Assembly: GCA_001771505.1 (NCBI GenBank)
Contig: MEUA01000048.1
Coordinates: 1,588-41,098 of the forward strand
DNA: 39,511 nt
Direction: 5' to 3'
Origin: a candidate division WOR-1 bacterium RIFOXYB2_FULL_36_35
Lineage (GTDB): Bacteria; Margulisbacteria; WOR-1; XYC2-FULL-46-14; XYC2-FULL-37-10
A program made the translations under genes and the position numbers. Positions 24,208-33,873 of the stretch are shown piece by piece. The notes below the pieces were generated by a model, which was not told the origin of the DNA, searched no databases, and worked only from the letters and a program-made list of their open reading frames with translations. The first letter of the stretch is position 1. Each line of letters starts with the position of its first letter.

Positions 24208-24230
24208 TTTCAATTTTTGAATTACTATAA

Positions 24231-24236
24231 TATAAT
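24231..24236 (+). promoter_or_regulatory. Candidate -10 box of the PPC-domain gene, predicted leaderless
   Basis: TATAAT, one of two overlapping copies (24226-24231 and 24231-24236), is followed by 7 bases and ATG 24244. There is no Shine-Dalgarno sequence. The palindrome ends just upstream, where the -35 region would start. Confidence 0.45.
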
Positions 24237-24243
24237 ATTAATT

Positions 24244-24666
24244 ATGCATATACAGCCTCAACTTGGCCGTGTTTTTATTGGAAGATTTGAATGTGGAGAT
24301 GATCTGCTGGAAGTTCTTACGGAATTTTGCATAAAGCAGAATATTCGCCTTGGAACATTTTCTTTGATAGGGGCGGTTAAGCGAGCAAAACTTGGATATT
24401 ATGATCAAAAGGAAAAGCAATATGTTGCATCAATTAACCTGGATAAAAAACTCGAAATTTCTTCGTGCATGGGGAATGTCTCTTTAAAAGATAATCGGCC
24501 CATCGTTCATGCCCACATAACTCTGGCGGATTTTGACGGAAAGGCTTTTGGCGGACACCTTATGCCTGGCACAGAGGTCTTTGCCGCCGAATTTTTTATT
24601 CAAGAGCTTACGGGTGGCGAACTTGTGAGAAATAAGGATAATGCAACAGGATTGCCTCTGTGGTGA
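24244..24666 (+). CDS. PPC (DUF296) domain protein
   Basis: A 140-aa protein consisting of one PPC domain, the fold shared by plant AT-hook proteins and small prokaryotic proteins. Diagnostic parts are FSLIGAVKRAKLGYYD, HAHITLADFDGKAFGGHL with histidines in metal-ligand-like positions, and the MPGTEVFAAEFFIQEL ending. Prokaryotic members form trimers; DNA binding has been proposed for some, but the role is unsettled. ATG 24244 is preferred to an upstream TTG at 24217 because the family start fits and a -10 box sits 7 bases before it. Confidence 0.85.
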   Translation: MHIQPQLGRVFIGRFECGDDLLEVLTEFCIKQNIRLGTFSLIGAVKRAKLGYYDQKEKQYVASINLDKKLEISSCMGNVSLKDNRPIVHAHITLADFDGKAFGGHLMPGTEVFAAEFFIQELTGGELVRNKDNATGLPLW

Positions 24667-24685
24667 AATTTTGTATCAGGCGCAG

Positions 24686-24714
24686 TTGCTCCATTTCTAA
24701 AATTGTGATATAAT
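24686..24714 (+). promoter_or_regulatory. Promoter of the wecA-like gene and downstream run
   Basis: TTGCTC (24686-24691) lies 17 bp before TATAAT (24709-24714), which is extended by TGA to TGATATAAT. The start of transcription should be near 24721, only 3-4 nt before ATG 24725, so the mRNA is nearly leaderless. No Shine-Dalgarno sequence is present. Confidence 0.55.
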
Positions 24715-24724
24715 AAAACCCCGT

Positions 24725-25681
24725 ATGTTAATATACATCGGGACCTTCTTTATAGCTCTCCTTTCAACTGTTTTTGTTGCGCCAATAGTTATTAAATTTG
24801 CTACATTTAAGGGTGTTTTAGATAAACCTGATCCCCGAAAGATTCATAAAGAGCCAGTCCCTAGGCTTGGTGGTATTTCTATATATGTTGGGTTTGCCTT
24901 AGCTCTTTTATTTGCTTTGATTTTTTCCTGGTTTAACGGCATGCATATAAAATATTTGGGAATACTTGGTATTTTTATTTCTGCGACAATAATGTTTTTT
25001 CTTGGAATCGTTGATGACGTAAAAGGGGTTAATTCTTTAATAAAACTTTTGATTCAACTTTTGGCCTCGGCAATAGTGATATTCTTTGGAATCGAAATAA
25101 ATTTTATTTCTAATCCTTTTAACGGGATTTTTCCTTTGATTGGTTTTATATCAATTCCCTTGACTCTTATTTGGCTGACTGGAGTGACAAATGCTGTGAA
25201 TTTAATAGATGGATTAGATGGTTTAGCTGCCGGGGTAACAACTATATCTGCAATGACCCTTTTTTTTGTTGCATTGCGCACTCATGAAATAGGCGCGGCT
25301 TTAATTCTTTTATCTCTTGCTGGCGCGGCTTTAGGATTTTTAAAATATAATTTTTTCCCTGCCAGAATATTTTTAGGGGATTCAGGCAGTTATTTTTTAG
25401 GATTTTTACTTGCAACTTCGTCTATTATGGGTGTTTTTAAAACTACACTTGTTGTTGCCTTAATTATCCCTTTGTTAATTTTAGGAGTTCCGATATTTGA
25501 TACAATGTTTGCCATTGGGAGGCGTTTGAGTGAAAGAAAAAGCCCGTTTGCGCCGGACAAAGGACATATTCATCATATGCTTTTACGGGCAGGATTTACC
25601 CAGAGAGAGGCTGTTCTATCGATCTATGTTGCATGTTTTTTGTTGAGTATTGGAGCTCTGCTTATGGCATTGAAACATTGA
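24725..25681 (+). CDS. wecA: Undecaprenyl-phosphate GlcNAc-1-phosphate transferase (WecA/TagO/MraY superfamily)
   Basis: A 318-aa polytopic membrane enzyme that transfers a sugar-1-phosphate from a UDP-sugar to a polyprenyl phosphate, starting surface polysaccharide synthesis. Conserved loops are present: KIHKEPVPRLGG (39-50), the metal/catalytic DD pair D97-D98 in IVDDVKG, NAVNLIDGLDG (156-166), LGDSGS (217-222) and the HIHH motif (281-284), typical of the WecA/TagO branch rather than MraY. The next gene makes UDP-ManNAc, supporting an envelope-glycan role. wecA is the nearest symbol; tagO is equally possible. Confidence 0.92.
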   Translation: MLIYIGTFFIALLSTVFVAPIVIKFATFKGVLDKPDPRKIHKEPVPRLGGISIYVGFALALLFALIFSWFNGMHIKYLGILGIFISATIMFFLGIVDDVKGVNSLIKLLIQLLASAIVIFFGIEINFISNPFNGIFPLIGFISIPLTLIWLTGVTNAVNLIDGLDGLAAGVTTISAMTLFFVALRTHEIGAALILLSLAGAALGFLKYNFFPARIFLGDSGSYFLGFLLATSSIMGVFKTTLVVALIIPLLILGVPIFDTMFAIGRRLSERKSPFAPDKGHIHHMLLRAGFTQREAVLSIYVACFLLSIGALLMALKH

Positions 25682-25723
25682 TTGTTCCGATAATTATGTC
25701 AGCACAAAAAGGATTGTTTATTA

Positions 25724-26878
25724 ATGTCTAAAAAGAAGATAATGTTGGTTTTTGGAACAAGGCCAGAGGCCATAAAAATGGCGCCCCTTCTTCTTGAAAT
25801 GAAAAAGCATCAGGATAAGATTGAACCTGTTGTTGTTTCTACCGGACAGCATAAAGAGATGCTTGCACAGGTTATGCGTATTTTCAATCTTAAAGCAGAT
25901 TATGACTTGGATATTATGCAGAAATCTCAATCTCTTCAGCAGATTGTCAGCAAAACATTAAGTGGCCTTGAAATTGTTTTGGATAGGGAGAAACCTGATA
26001 TGCTTTTAGTTCAAGGGGATACAAGCACTGCTTTTGCTGCGGCGTTGTCCTCTTTTTACCATAAAATTACTTTAGGGCATATTGAGGCAGGGCTTAGAAC
26101 CTTTGATAAATTTAAACCTTATCCGGAAGAAATTAACCGCCGGCTGATTTCTGTTGTTAGTGATTTGCATTTTGCTCCCACAAAAACATCTGTTAATCAT
26201 TTGCTAAATGAAAATATTCAAAAAAAGAATATATATTGTTCCGGAAATACTGTGATAGACGCTTTATTGTTCGTGGCGAATAAAAAACTTAATTTGTTTG
26301 AATCTGGCTTGAAATTAGATGTCAACAAAAAAATAATTTTGGTGACAACTCATAGAAGAGAATCATTTGGCATGCCTCTTAGATGTATTTGTGAAGGGAT
26401 AAGGCGACTAGCAGAAAAATATTTTGATATAATACAGGTTGTTTTGCCTGTCCATAAAAATCCCATGGTTCGTAGCGCAGTAAATGAAGTTTTAGGGAAT
26501 GTTTCAAATGTATTAGTTATTGAGCCTATGGATTATGAGCCGTTTGTTCATCTTATGAAAGCATCTTATTTGATTTTGACTGATTCTGGAGGTATTCAGG
26601 AAGAGGCTCCTTCCTTGGGAAAACCTGTTCTTGTTTTGCGCGAAAAGACAGAGCGTCCGGAAGCTATAAAAGCAGGGACTGTTAAACTTATAGGAGTTGA
26701 CGCCGATAAAATTTTTAAAGAAGCGGGCAGACTTCTTTCTAAAAAAAGTGACTATAAGAAAATGCAAAAAGTTGTCAATCCATATGGAGATGGCAAAGCT
26801 GCAAAAAGAATTATTTCTGTCATATTGCATTATCTTGGGTTTAAAAATATTATGGAGAAAGAATTTCACTATAAATGA
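25724..26878 (+). CDS. wecB: UDP-N-acetylglucosamine 2-epimerase (non-hydrolysing)
   Basis: A 384-aa enzyme interconverting UDP-GlcNAc and UDP-ManNAc for surface polysaccharides. It has the GT-B-like fold signatures FGTRPEAIKMAPLL at the N-terminus, LGHIEAGLRT with the active-site region, EEINRR, and TDSGGIQEEAPSLGKPVL, followed by RERPEA-like LREKTERPEA. Length is normal. It is 42 bp downstream of the wecA-like gene with a weak ribosome site, and its stop overlaps the start of murA (ATGA). The MnaA name would be equally valid. Confidence 0.95.
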   Translation: MSKKKIMLVFGTRPEAIKMAPLLLEMKKHQDKIEPVVVSTGQHKEMLAQVMRIFNLKADYDLDIMQKSQSLQQIVSKTLSGLEIVLDREKPDMLLVQGDTSTAFAAALSSFYHKITLGHIEAGLRTFDKFKPYPEEINRRLISVVSDLHFAPTKTSVNHLLNENIQKKNIYCSGNTVIDALLFVANKKLNLFESGLKLDVNKKIILVTTHRRESFGMPLRCICEGIRRLAEKYFDIIQVVLPVHKNPMVRSAVNEVLGNVSNVLVIEPMDYEPFVHLMKASYLILTDSGGIQEEAPSLGKPVLVLREKTERPEAIKAGTVKLIGVDADKIFKEAGRLLSKKSDYKKMQKVVNPYGDGKAAKRIISVILHYLGFKNIMEKEFHYK

Positions 26879-28167
26879 GAAGAATTTTACTTAGAGGCGG
26901 AAATAAATTGAAAGGGGATGTCCTGGTTTCAGGGGCCAAAAATGCCGCGCTCCCTATCCTTGCCGCAACTATTTTGACTAAAGGTGAATGTATAATTACT
27001 AATGTTCCAAATCTTTTGGACATACAAACAATGATTAGAGTTTTAAGATCTTTGGGTATTCGTGCGGAATACTCATATCCAAACACAGTTCATACTTGGG
27101 TAAATGGCGGATTAAAACACGTTGCTCCTTACGAGCTGGTAACAAAAATGCGCGCGTCTTTTTTTATAATAGGGCCTCTTTTGGCAAAAACGGGACGGGC
27201 AAGGATCCCTCTTCCCGGAGGATGCGCGATTGGTTCCCGCCCGGTAAACATACACCTTAAGGGCTTGGAAGCTTTGGGTGCAAAAATTTCAATGGAGCAT
27301 GGTTTTGTTATAGGGAAAGCCGATAAATTAATTGGAAGCAGGATATACTTGGATTTTCCATCTGTTGGGGCGACTGAAACCATAATAATGGCCGCGACAC
27401 TTGCGCAGGGCGATACCATTATAGAGAATGCCGCTCGGGAACCGGAAATCGTCGATCTTGTAAATTTCTTGAAGAAATGCGGAGCTAAGATAGACGGCGC
27501 TGGAACCGAGGAGATCAAGATCTCGGGGACATCTTCATTAGTGGCGGCCAATCATGAGATTATTCCTGATCGGGTTGAAGCAGCTACTTTGATTATTGCG
27601 GCGGCGATTACACATGGAGATGTTGTTATTAAAGGAATAAATCCATTGCATATAGAATCGGCAATTAGCAAGCTGAAAGATGCCGGAGTAGTCTTTGATA
27701 TAAAAGAAGATACTATTAGAGTTACTGTTCCAGACGGAATTAAGCCTGTTGATATTAAGACTTTGCCTTATCCCGGGTTTCCAACCGATATTCAGCCTCA
27801 AATTTCAGCTCTTCTTACTTTATCTTCAGGTACTTCTGTTGTTACAGAGACTGTTTTTGAAAATAGATTTATGCATGCCCATGAACTTAGACGTTTGGGT
27901 GCGAATATAAGGCTTGAAGGGCAAAGCGCTATTATAACGGGAGTTCCAAAACTGGAAGGGGCTCCGGTTAAAAGCAGAGATTTACGCGCTGGCGCAGCTT
28001 TAGTGATCGCGGGCCTCGCGGCGGAAGGAGATACTTTAATTGAAGATATAGATCAATTTATAATTCGTGGTTATGATGGCTTGGATAATAAATTGATATC
28101 TTTGGGAGCTAAAATTAAAGAGCTTGGGAATATAGCGGAGTATGGATATGGTGAGGATATTTCTTAA
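26875..28167 (+). CDS. murA: UDP-N-acetylglucosamine 1-carboxyvinyltransferase
   Basis: A 430-aa enzyme of the first committed step of peptidoglycan synthesis, adding enolpyruvate from PEP to UDP-GlcNAc. It shows the family start (LRGGNKLKGDVLVSGAKNAA), the active-site cysteine C117 in LPGGCAIGSRP (so classically fosfomycin-sensitive), and the closing RGYDGLDNKLISLGAKI. Length matches MurA. Start and stop overlap both neighbours, wecB by ATGA and ybeY by 26 bp, so it is translationally coupled. Confidence 0.97.
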   Translation: MRRILLRGGNKLKGDVLVSGAKNAALPILAATILTKGECIITNVPNLLDIQTMIRVLRSLGIRAEYSYPNTVHTWVNGGLKHVAPYELVTKMRASFFIIGPLLAKTGRARIPLPGGCAIGSRPVNIHLKGLEALGAKISMEHGFVIGKADKLIGSRIYLDFPSVGATETIIMAATLAQGDTIIENAAREPEIVDLVNFLKKCGAKIDGAGTEEIKISGTSSLVAANHEIIPDRVEAATLIIAAAITHGDVVIKGINPLHIESAISKLKDAGVVFDIKEDTIRVTVPDGIKPVDIKTLPYPGFPTDIQPQISALLTLSSGTSVVTETVFENRFMHAHELRRLGANIRLEGQSAIITGVPKLEGAPVKSRDLRAGAALVIAGLAAEGDTLIEDIDQFIIRGYDGLDNKLISLGAKIKELGNIAEYGYGEDIS

Positions 28168-28519
28168 TTTTACAGATAAGATATTTGAGTCAGACAAGGC
28201 ATTTAGGGGAATAAACTTAAAGGTGGGTAAGATATTGAGCGAACATAAGGCGAGGGGGGGGATGGGGATTACTTTTGGAGATGGCGCACTGCTTAGAGAA
28301 TTAAACAAAAAATATAGAAATAAAAATAAAACGACAGATGTGTTATCATTTAATTTAGGGGATAAAAAAAATATAATGGGAGATGTTTATATTTCGGTTC
28401 CGGCTGCAAAAAGACAGGCGAAAGAGTATAATATTTCTTTAAAAGAAGAACTTTTACGGCTTGCAATTCATGGAACATTGCATGTTTTGGGGTATACCCA
28501 CAAGGAGATGGGAGTATGA
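28142..28519 (+). CDS. ybeY: Endoribonuclease YbeY, short C-terminus
   Basis: A 125-aa zinc-dependent endoribonuclease that matures 16S rRNA and takes part in ribosome quality control. The zinc motif is intact: H110, H114 and H120 in HGTLHVLGYTH. An upstream TTDVLSF segment is also diagnostic. The protein stops 5 residues after the last histidine, where most homologs continue for 15-25 residues with an acidic helix. It starts inside murA (ATG 28142; ATG 28148 is also possible) and its stop overlaps the next start (ATGA). An eight-G run at 28254-28261 lies in the coding sequence. Confidence 0.92.
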   Translation: MDMVRIFLNFTDKIFESDKAFRGINLKVGKILSEHKARGGMGITFGDGALLRELNKKYRNKNKTTDVLSFNLGDKKNIMGDVYISVPAAKRQAKEYNISLKEELLRLAIHGTLHVLGYTHKEMGV

Positions 28520-29799
28520 TTGTTGAGTTTTTTGTTTTAATTATATGTTTTTTGTTTTCGGCTTTCTTTTCAATTATAGAGACTGCTTATACGTCTCTTT
28601 CGCACTTAAAAGTTTCTCATCTTGTGGAAAAAGGAGTTTATGGAGCGGCACGCGTTAAAAAACTTAAAGATGAACCGAGCAAACTCTTGTCAGTTGTTTT
28701 AATCGGTAATAATATCGCAAACATTGGAGCTTCAGTTCTTGCGACATCAATAATTATTTCATTTTTTGAAAGAAGGGGAATTCAAAATCTTGGAGCGATT
28801 TTAGGTCTTGCGACAGGAATTATAACATTTTTAATAATTGTTTTTGGAGAGATAATTCCTAAAAATATAGCCATAAGAAATTCAGATAAGATAGCTTTGT
28901 TTTTTTCTTTGCCTCTTCTTGTCGTTTCTATTATTTTAACTCCTATATCTATTGTTTTAACTGCAATATCAAAACCTTTTGTTTCGTTTTTTGGCGGAAA
29001 AATATCGGAAAAAGGACCCTTTTTAACAGAAGATGATTTAAGATTTCTTATCGCAACTTCTGAAAAAGAGGGTGTAATTGAAAAGAAAGAGAGAGAGATG
29101 ATATCTTCTATTTTTGATTTTGGAGAGACAACCGTAAAAGAAGTTATGACTCCCCGCCCTGATATTAAAGCTATTAAAAGCAGCCTAAACATTAATGAAG
29201 CAATAGCATATTTTAGAGAGACGGGACATTCAAGAATTCCAGTTTATGAGGATAATCTTGATAATACTATTGGTGTGATCTATGCCAAAGATCTTTTGGG
29301 ATGTCAGACTGAGAAGCAATTAAAAGATTATATGAGAGTTGTAATATTTATTCCTGAAGTTAAAAAAATAGATGAGCTCTTGCGCCAAATGCAGATTAAC
29401 AGAACTCATATTGCGATTGTTGTTGATGAACATGGTATAACATCAGGAATTGTAACAATGGAAGATATCATAGAAGAGATTGTTGGAGAAATTCATGATG
29501 AATTTGAGCAGGGAGAAAAACTTTTTGAAAAGGTTGATGAAAATACTTATGTTGTGGCAGGTAAAATGCCTATAGAAGAATTGAATTTTGAACTCAAACT
29601 GGATATTCCAATTTCTGAAGATTATGATACTATTTCGGGGTTTCTCCTTTCCTTTCTTGGCAAAATGCCGGCTGTTGGCGATTTTATTGAATATGAAAAT
29701 TTAAAGATAAGCGTGGAAAGGGTTTTAAAGAGACGTGTTACGAGGCTTAAAATTGTGAAAAAATTAAACAAAATTGAGGATAATATTGTAGGGGGATAA
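28516..29799 (+). CDS. CNNM/CorC-family membrane protein with CBS pair
   Basis: A 427-aa protein with the standard layout: DUF21/CNNM membrane domain (about 1-190, with the GNNIANIGAS and FGEIIPKNIAIRN motifs), a CBS-domain pair (about 205-330, starting VMTPRPDIKAI) and a C-terminal CorC_HlyC domain (about 345-425). Members are linked to magnesium homeostasis or export and are often called hemolysin-like for historical reasons. It overlaps ybeY, a common pairing (ybeY-corC). Confidence 0.93.
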   Translation: MIVEFFVLIICFLFSAFFSIIETAYTSLSHLKVSHLVEKGVYGAARVKKLKDEPSKLLSVVLIGNNIANIGASVLATSIIISFFERRGIQNLGAILGLATGIITFLIIVFGEIIPKNIAIRNSDKIALFFSLPLLVVSIILTPISIVLTAISKPFVSFFGGKISEKGPFLTEDDLRFLIATSEKEGVIEKKEREMISSIFDFGETTVKEVMTPRPDIKAIKSSLNINEAIAYFRETGHSRIPVYEDNLDNTIGVIYAKDLLGCQTEKQLKDYMRVVIFIPEVKKIDELLRQMQINRTHIAIVVDEHGITSGIVTMEDIIEEIVGEIHDEFEQGEKLFEKVDENTYVVAGKMPIEELNFELKLDIPISEDYDTISGFLLSFLGKMPAVGDFIEYENLKISVERVLKRRVTRLKIVKKLNKIEDNIVGG

Positions 29800-29805
29800 C
29801 TATAA

Positions 29806-31537
<1,732 letters not shown>

Positions 31538-31538
31538 T

Positions 31539-31680
31539 GGGACTGTTGCGTAATGACAGTTTTTGCGATTTGTCATCCCCGCGAAAGCGGAGATCCATCT
31601 TAACCCCGATTATAAATCGGGGTTGTTTTCTGAGAAATAGATTCCCGTTTTCACGGGAATGACCATTTTGCAACAGTCCC
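31539..31680. mobile_element. MITE-like element, 142 bp, with nested palindrome and 5-bp target duplication
   Basis: Terminal inverted repeats GGGACTGTTGC (31539-31549) and GCAACAGTCCC (31670-31680) extend to about 17 bp with two mismatches. TTAGT flanks both sides (31534-31538 and 31681-31685), a perfect target duplication that includes the pyrG stop codon. Inside are the two hairpins seen in the copy at 13459. It has no coding capacity, so it is non-autonomous; no transposase is in the window. Confidence 0.85.
31602..31624. repeat. 23-bp palindrome nested in the MITE
   Basis: Arms AACCCCGATT and AATCGGGGTT with loop ATA. It is absent from the other MITE copy, where CTT joins GTTTTC directly (about 13520). 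The insertion boundaries are therefore exact, with TT at the junction as a possible 2-bp duplication. Confidence 0.9.
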
Positions 31681-31753
31681 TTAGTGTCAGACGGAAAAAA
31701 GTCAATTTATTATAGAACCCTTCTCTTCACAGCCGTTAAGTAATTTCTTATAA

Positions 31754-31844
31754 TTAACCCCGATTAGGGAATCAGGGTTCATACCTGGGGGAAACTTTCA
31801 ACACTCTGCTAGAATTCTGTTCGTCTATGAATAATCGGGGTTAA
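31754..31844. repeat. Split palindromic element with 65-bp centre
   Basis: Outer arms TTAACCCCGATTA (31754-31766) and TAATCGGGGTTAA (31832-31844) are perfect 13-bp inverted repeats. The left end also forms an imperfect palindrome with ATCAGGGTT. The centre is unique sequence. It looks like two elements, or one element opened by an insertion. Confidence 0.65.
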
Positions 31845-31900
31845 GTTATAAAATTGTTGCTAGTGCCACCTCAGACTTACCTGTTTTGCAACATTGTGTT

Positions 31901-31942
31901 TTAACCCCGATTATCATAATCTGGGTGAATAATCGGGGTTAA
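31901..31942. repeat. Full three-half-site palindromic element
   Basis: Arms TTAACCCCGATTAT (31901-31914) and ATAATCGGGGTTAA (31929-31942) enclose a third half-site (CATAATCTGGGTGA). Its reverse complement matches the order of the copies at 4124, 13390 and 14224, so this is probably the complete 42-bp form of the element. Confidence 0.8.
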
Positions 31943-32183
31943 TGTTCCTTCGAAACATTTTCTGAACTCAATACTCGGTTGTGGCATAAAAATGTGATTA
32001 AAAATGGATATCACCAGTAAAATCAGGTAATTCCGCCAAATTGAAAATTGAGTGAAATTTTTGCTTTAATTATAAGAAAAACATATGCAAGTTTTATGTT
32101 TGTCATGTCGATTGATTTGTGAGTGGTAGATACTAAGAATATTATGAAATTTAAGTTGGTTTTTAACGATATATAGGAAAGTT

Positions 32184-32189
32184 TATAAT
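32184..32189 (+). promoter_or_regulatory. Candidate -10 box of the 541-aa gene
   Basis: Perfect TATAAT, about 40 bases before ATG 32229. The -35 region at 17 bp (TTTTAA) is weak. The resulting leader of about 30 nt carries the strong AGGGGGAG ribosome site, so this gene uses a conventional start. Confidence 0.4.
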
Positions 32190-32228
32190 ATTAAGTAGTT
32201 TATTGTTTCAGAAGGGGGAGATATAAAT

Positions 32229-33854
32229 ATGACGGAATCGATTAGCGCTAGTCGAATGTTAATGGGACATATTGTACCTGTTGATCCGAAACAGGCCGAA
32301 AAACCAGATAGAAACGGAGCAAAGACAGGAAAGAAGCCTCCTGCAAAAGCAGAGGCAGATAAATCTTTGTCCGGCAAAGTTTTGGATGGAGTTGGCGCTG
32401 TAATACAATATATGTTTATTCCCGCTGCAGGAGTAGTTCCTAGTTGTACATCTCAAGCTCCAAGCTGTTTAATGTTTAATCCCGATATTACAGATGGGAA
32501 AGGAAATACAATAACCGGAGGTTTGTCTTCGGAATTAAGCACTAAAGGAGTGGCTGAAATCCCTTTTCGTTTTGAAATAGTTTCGAAAATAAGAAATGAT
32601 GGCAGCGGGTGGGGGAGTGTCAAAGTCAATGGCGGAATTTCAATCGGACTTCATGATGGATATGTCGGCTTTAATAAAGACGGAGATTTTTATGTGAAGG
32701 AAGATGGAGGGCCTTTTACAAGTTGTAATACTGCGGTTGACGATAACAACCTAGATGATTTAGGGCAATGTTCTCCTTTTGTTCTCCAAGATGGAGATGA
32801 AAAGCCAACTTATATTTCCGGGGCGTATCCTGCAGCTATTCCTTTAATGGTTGATGGCTATCCTGTTTTAACATCGCTCGATGGCAGCGGCAATGCTACA
32901 TATAGACCAATACAAGTAACTGCTCCAGAGCTTGGTATTTTTAATTCCAATGTATTCAAGCTATCTGCAGATAACGGAGGAATTCACTTTGTAGTTTTTG
33001 GATCAAAAATAGAAAACGAAATGATTGTTACTGCTTACTATTATATAAAGGGGTTTGTTTCAGTAGATGATTTTACGAATCCGGATACCGTGCTTCTTGG
33101 AGAAGATTTAGCTGATGTTTTAAAAAAAGATGGCGGAGCTATTTATTCGGCTTTGATTGAAGAAGGATATATTAGCAATGACGGAACAGATGAAATAACA
33201 ACAAAATTTACGGGTGATTTTGAAGATTTTTCTCTGCCAAGTGAACAATATAGTTTTTCGCAAGATCAGATACAGGCAGCCTTTATTGTTATGCGATATG
33301 CCTTGGAAAATGGCAATATTGTTGGTCCCTTTGATATCAATGAAAATGATATAAATACTGAAGATACTTTTAATGCTTATTATAAAACAGATGATAAAGG
33401 GGTTCTTCTGTCAGAAGATAGTCATACAGAAGTAGCTGCGCATATTTATTCTTATACTAAAGATCCTAAATATACTTCCAAAGATATCTATTATGGAAAT
33501 GAAGATAAGGGATTAACCGGGGTGCTTGTAAATAACGGAGTTATCAACCCTGAAAGCATCGCAACAATTGTTGTCCCTCTTAATTACGAGCTTACTTTAA
33601 GAAATAGTGAGACAGGCAGAATACAAGAAGTAAAAGGCAAAATTGAAAAAGGGACACAAGGCATTTCATTTATATTTGATTCTGCTCTTTTAGATAGCGC
33701 GGAAGGTTCTGACTATACAATAATTGACGGATCCATTAGATTGGAATTGGCTAAGAATGCCCCTAAAGGGTTTTCTTTAAATGTTTCAGTTAATGGAATA
33801 ATGGTTGAAGTTGAGCAGAGAGAAGAAGAAGGAGTTTGTGAAAAGCAACAATAG
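32229..33854 (+). CDS. Acidic orphan protein co-transcribed with the giant secreted protein
   Basis: A 541-aa protein with a strong ribosome site (AGGGGGAG, 9 bases before ATG 32229). The first 50 residues are polar and Lys/Pro-rich, then comes one moderately hydrophobic segment (VLDGVGAVIQYMFIPAAGVV). From residue about 75 the protein is acidic and beta-rich, with DGKGNTITGG and NNLDDLG-type turns and four cysteines in the first 180 residues. There is no classical signal peptide. I recognise no family. The giant IPT/TIG gene starts 20 bp downstream, so the two probably form an operon and may act together at the cell surface; that is inference. Confidence 0.75.
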   Translation: MTESISASRMLMGHIVPVDPKQAEKPDRNGAKTGKKPPAKAEADKSLSGKVLDGVGAVIQYMFIPAAGVVPSCTSQAPSCLMFNPDITDGKGNTITGGLSSELSTKGVAEIPFRFEIVSKIRNDGSGWGSVKVNGGISIGLHDGYVGFNKDGDFYVKEDGGPFTSCNTAVDDNNLDDLGQCSPFVLQDGDEKPTYISGAYPAAIPLMVDGYPVLTSLDGSGNATYRPIQVTAPELGIFNSNVFKLSADNGGIHFVVFGSKIENEMIVTAYYYIKGFVSVDDFTNPDTVLLGEDLADVLKKDGGAIYSALIEEGYISNDGTDEITTKFTGDFEDFSLPSEQYSFSQDQIQAAFIVMRYALENGNIVGPFDINENDINTEDTFNAYYKTDDKGVLLSEDSHTEVAAHIYSYTKDPKYTSKDIYYGNEDKGLTGVLVNNGVINPESIATIVVPLNYELTLRNSETGRIQEVKGKIEKGTQGISFIFDSALLDSAEGSDYTIIDGSIRLELAKNAPKGFSLNVSVNGIMVEVEQREEEGVCEKQQ

Positions 33855-33873
33855 ATTGGGGGTACATGAACTT

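Larger units (their letters stand above)
31681..32228. other. Non-coding stretch with clustered repeats
   Basis: No credible gene on either strand. Up to about 31945 it is occupied by two more copies of the palindromic family. Near 31855 and 31888, TGTTGC and GCAACA resemble MITE ends and may be a remnant. From 31945 to about 32180 I see only AT-rich unique sequence with no recognisable RNA motif; it may hold the upstream control region of the 541-aa gene. Confidence 0.6.

Noticed and set aside
31539-31680. Complete insertion sequence
   Set aside because: Only 142 bp with no coding capacity, so at most a non-autonomous MITE.
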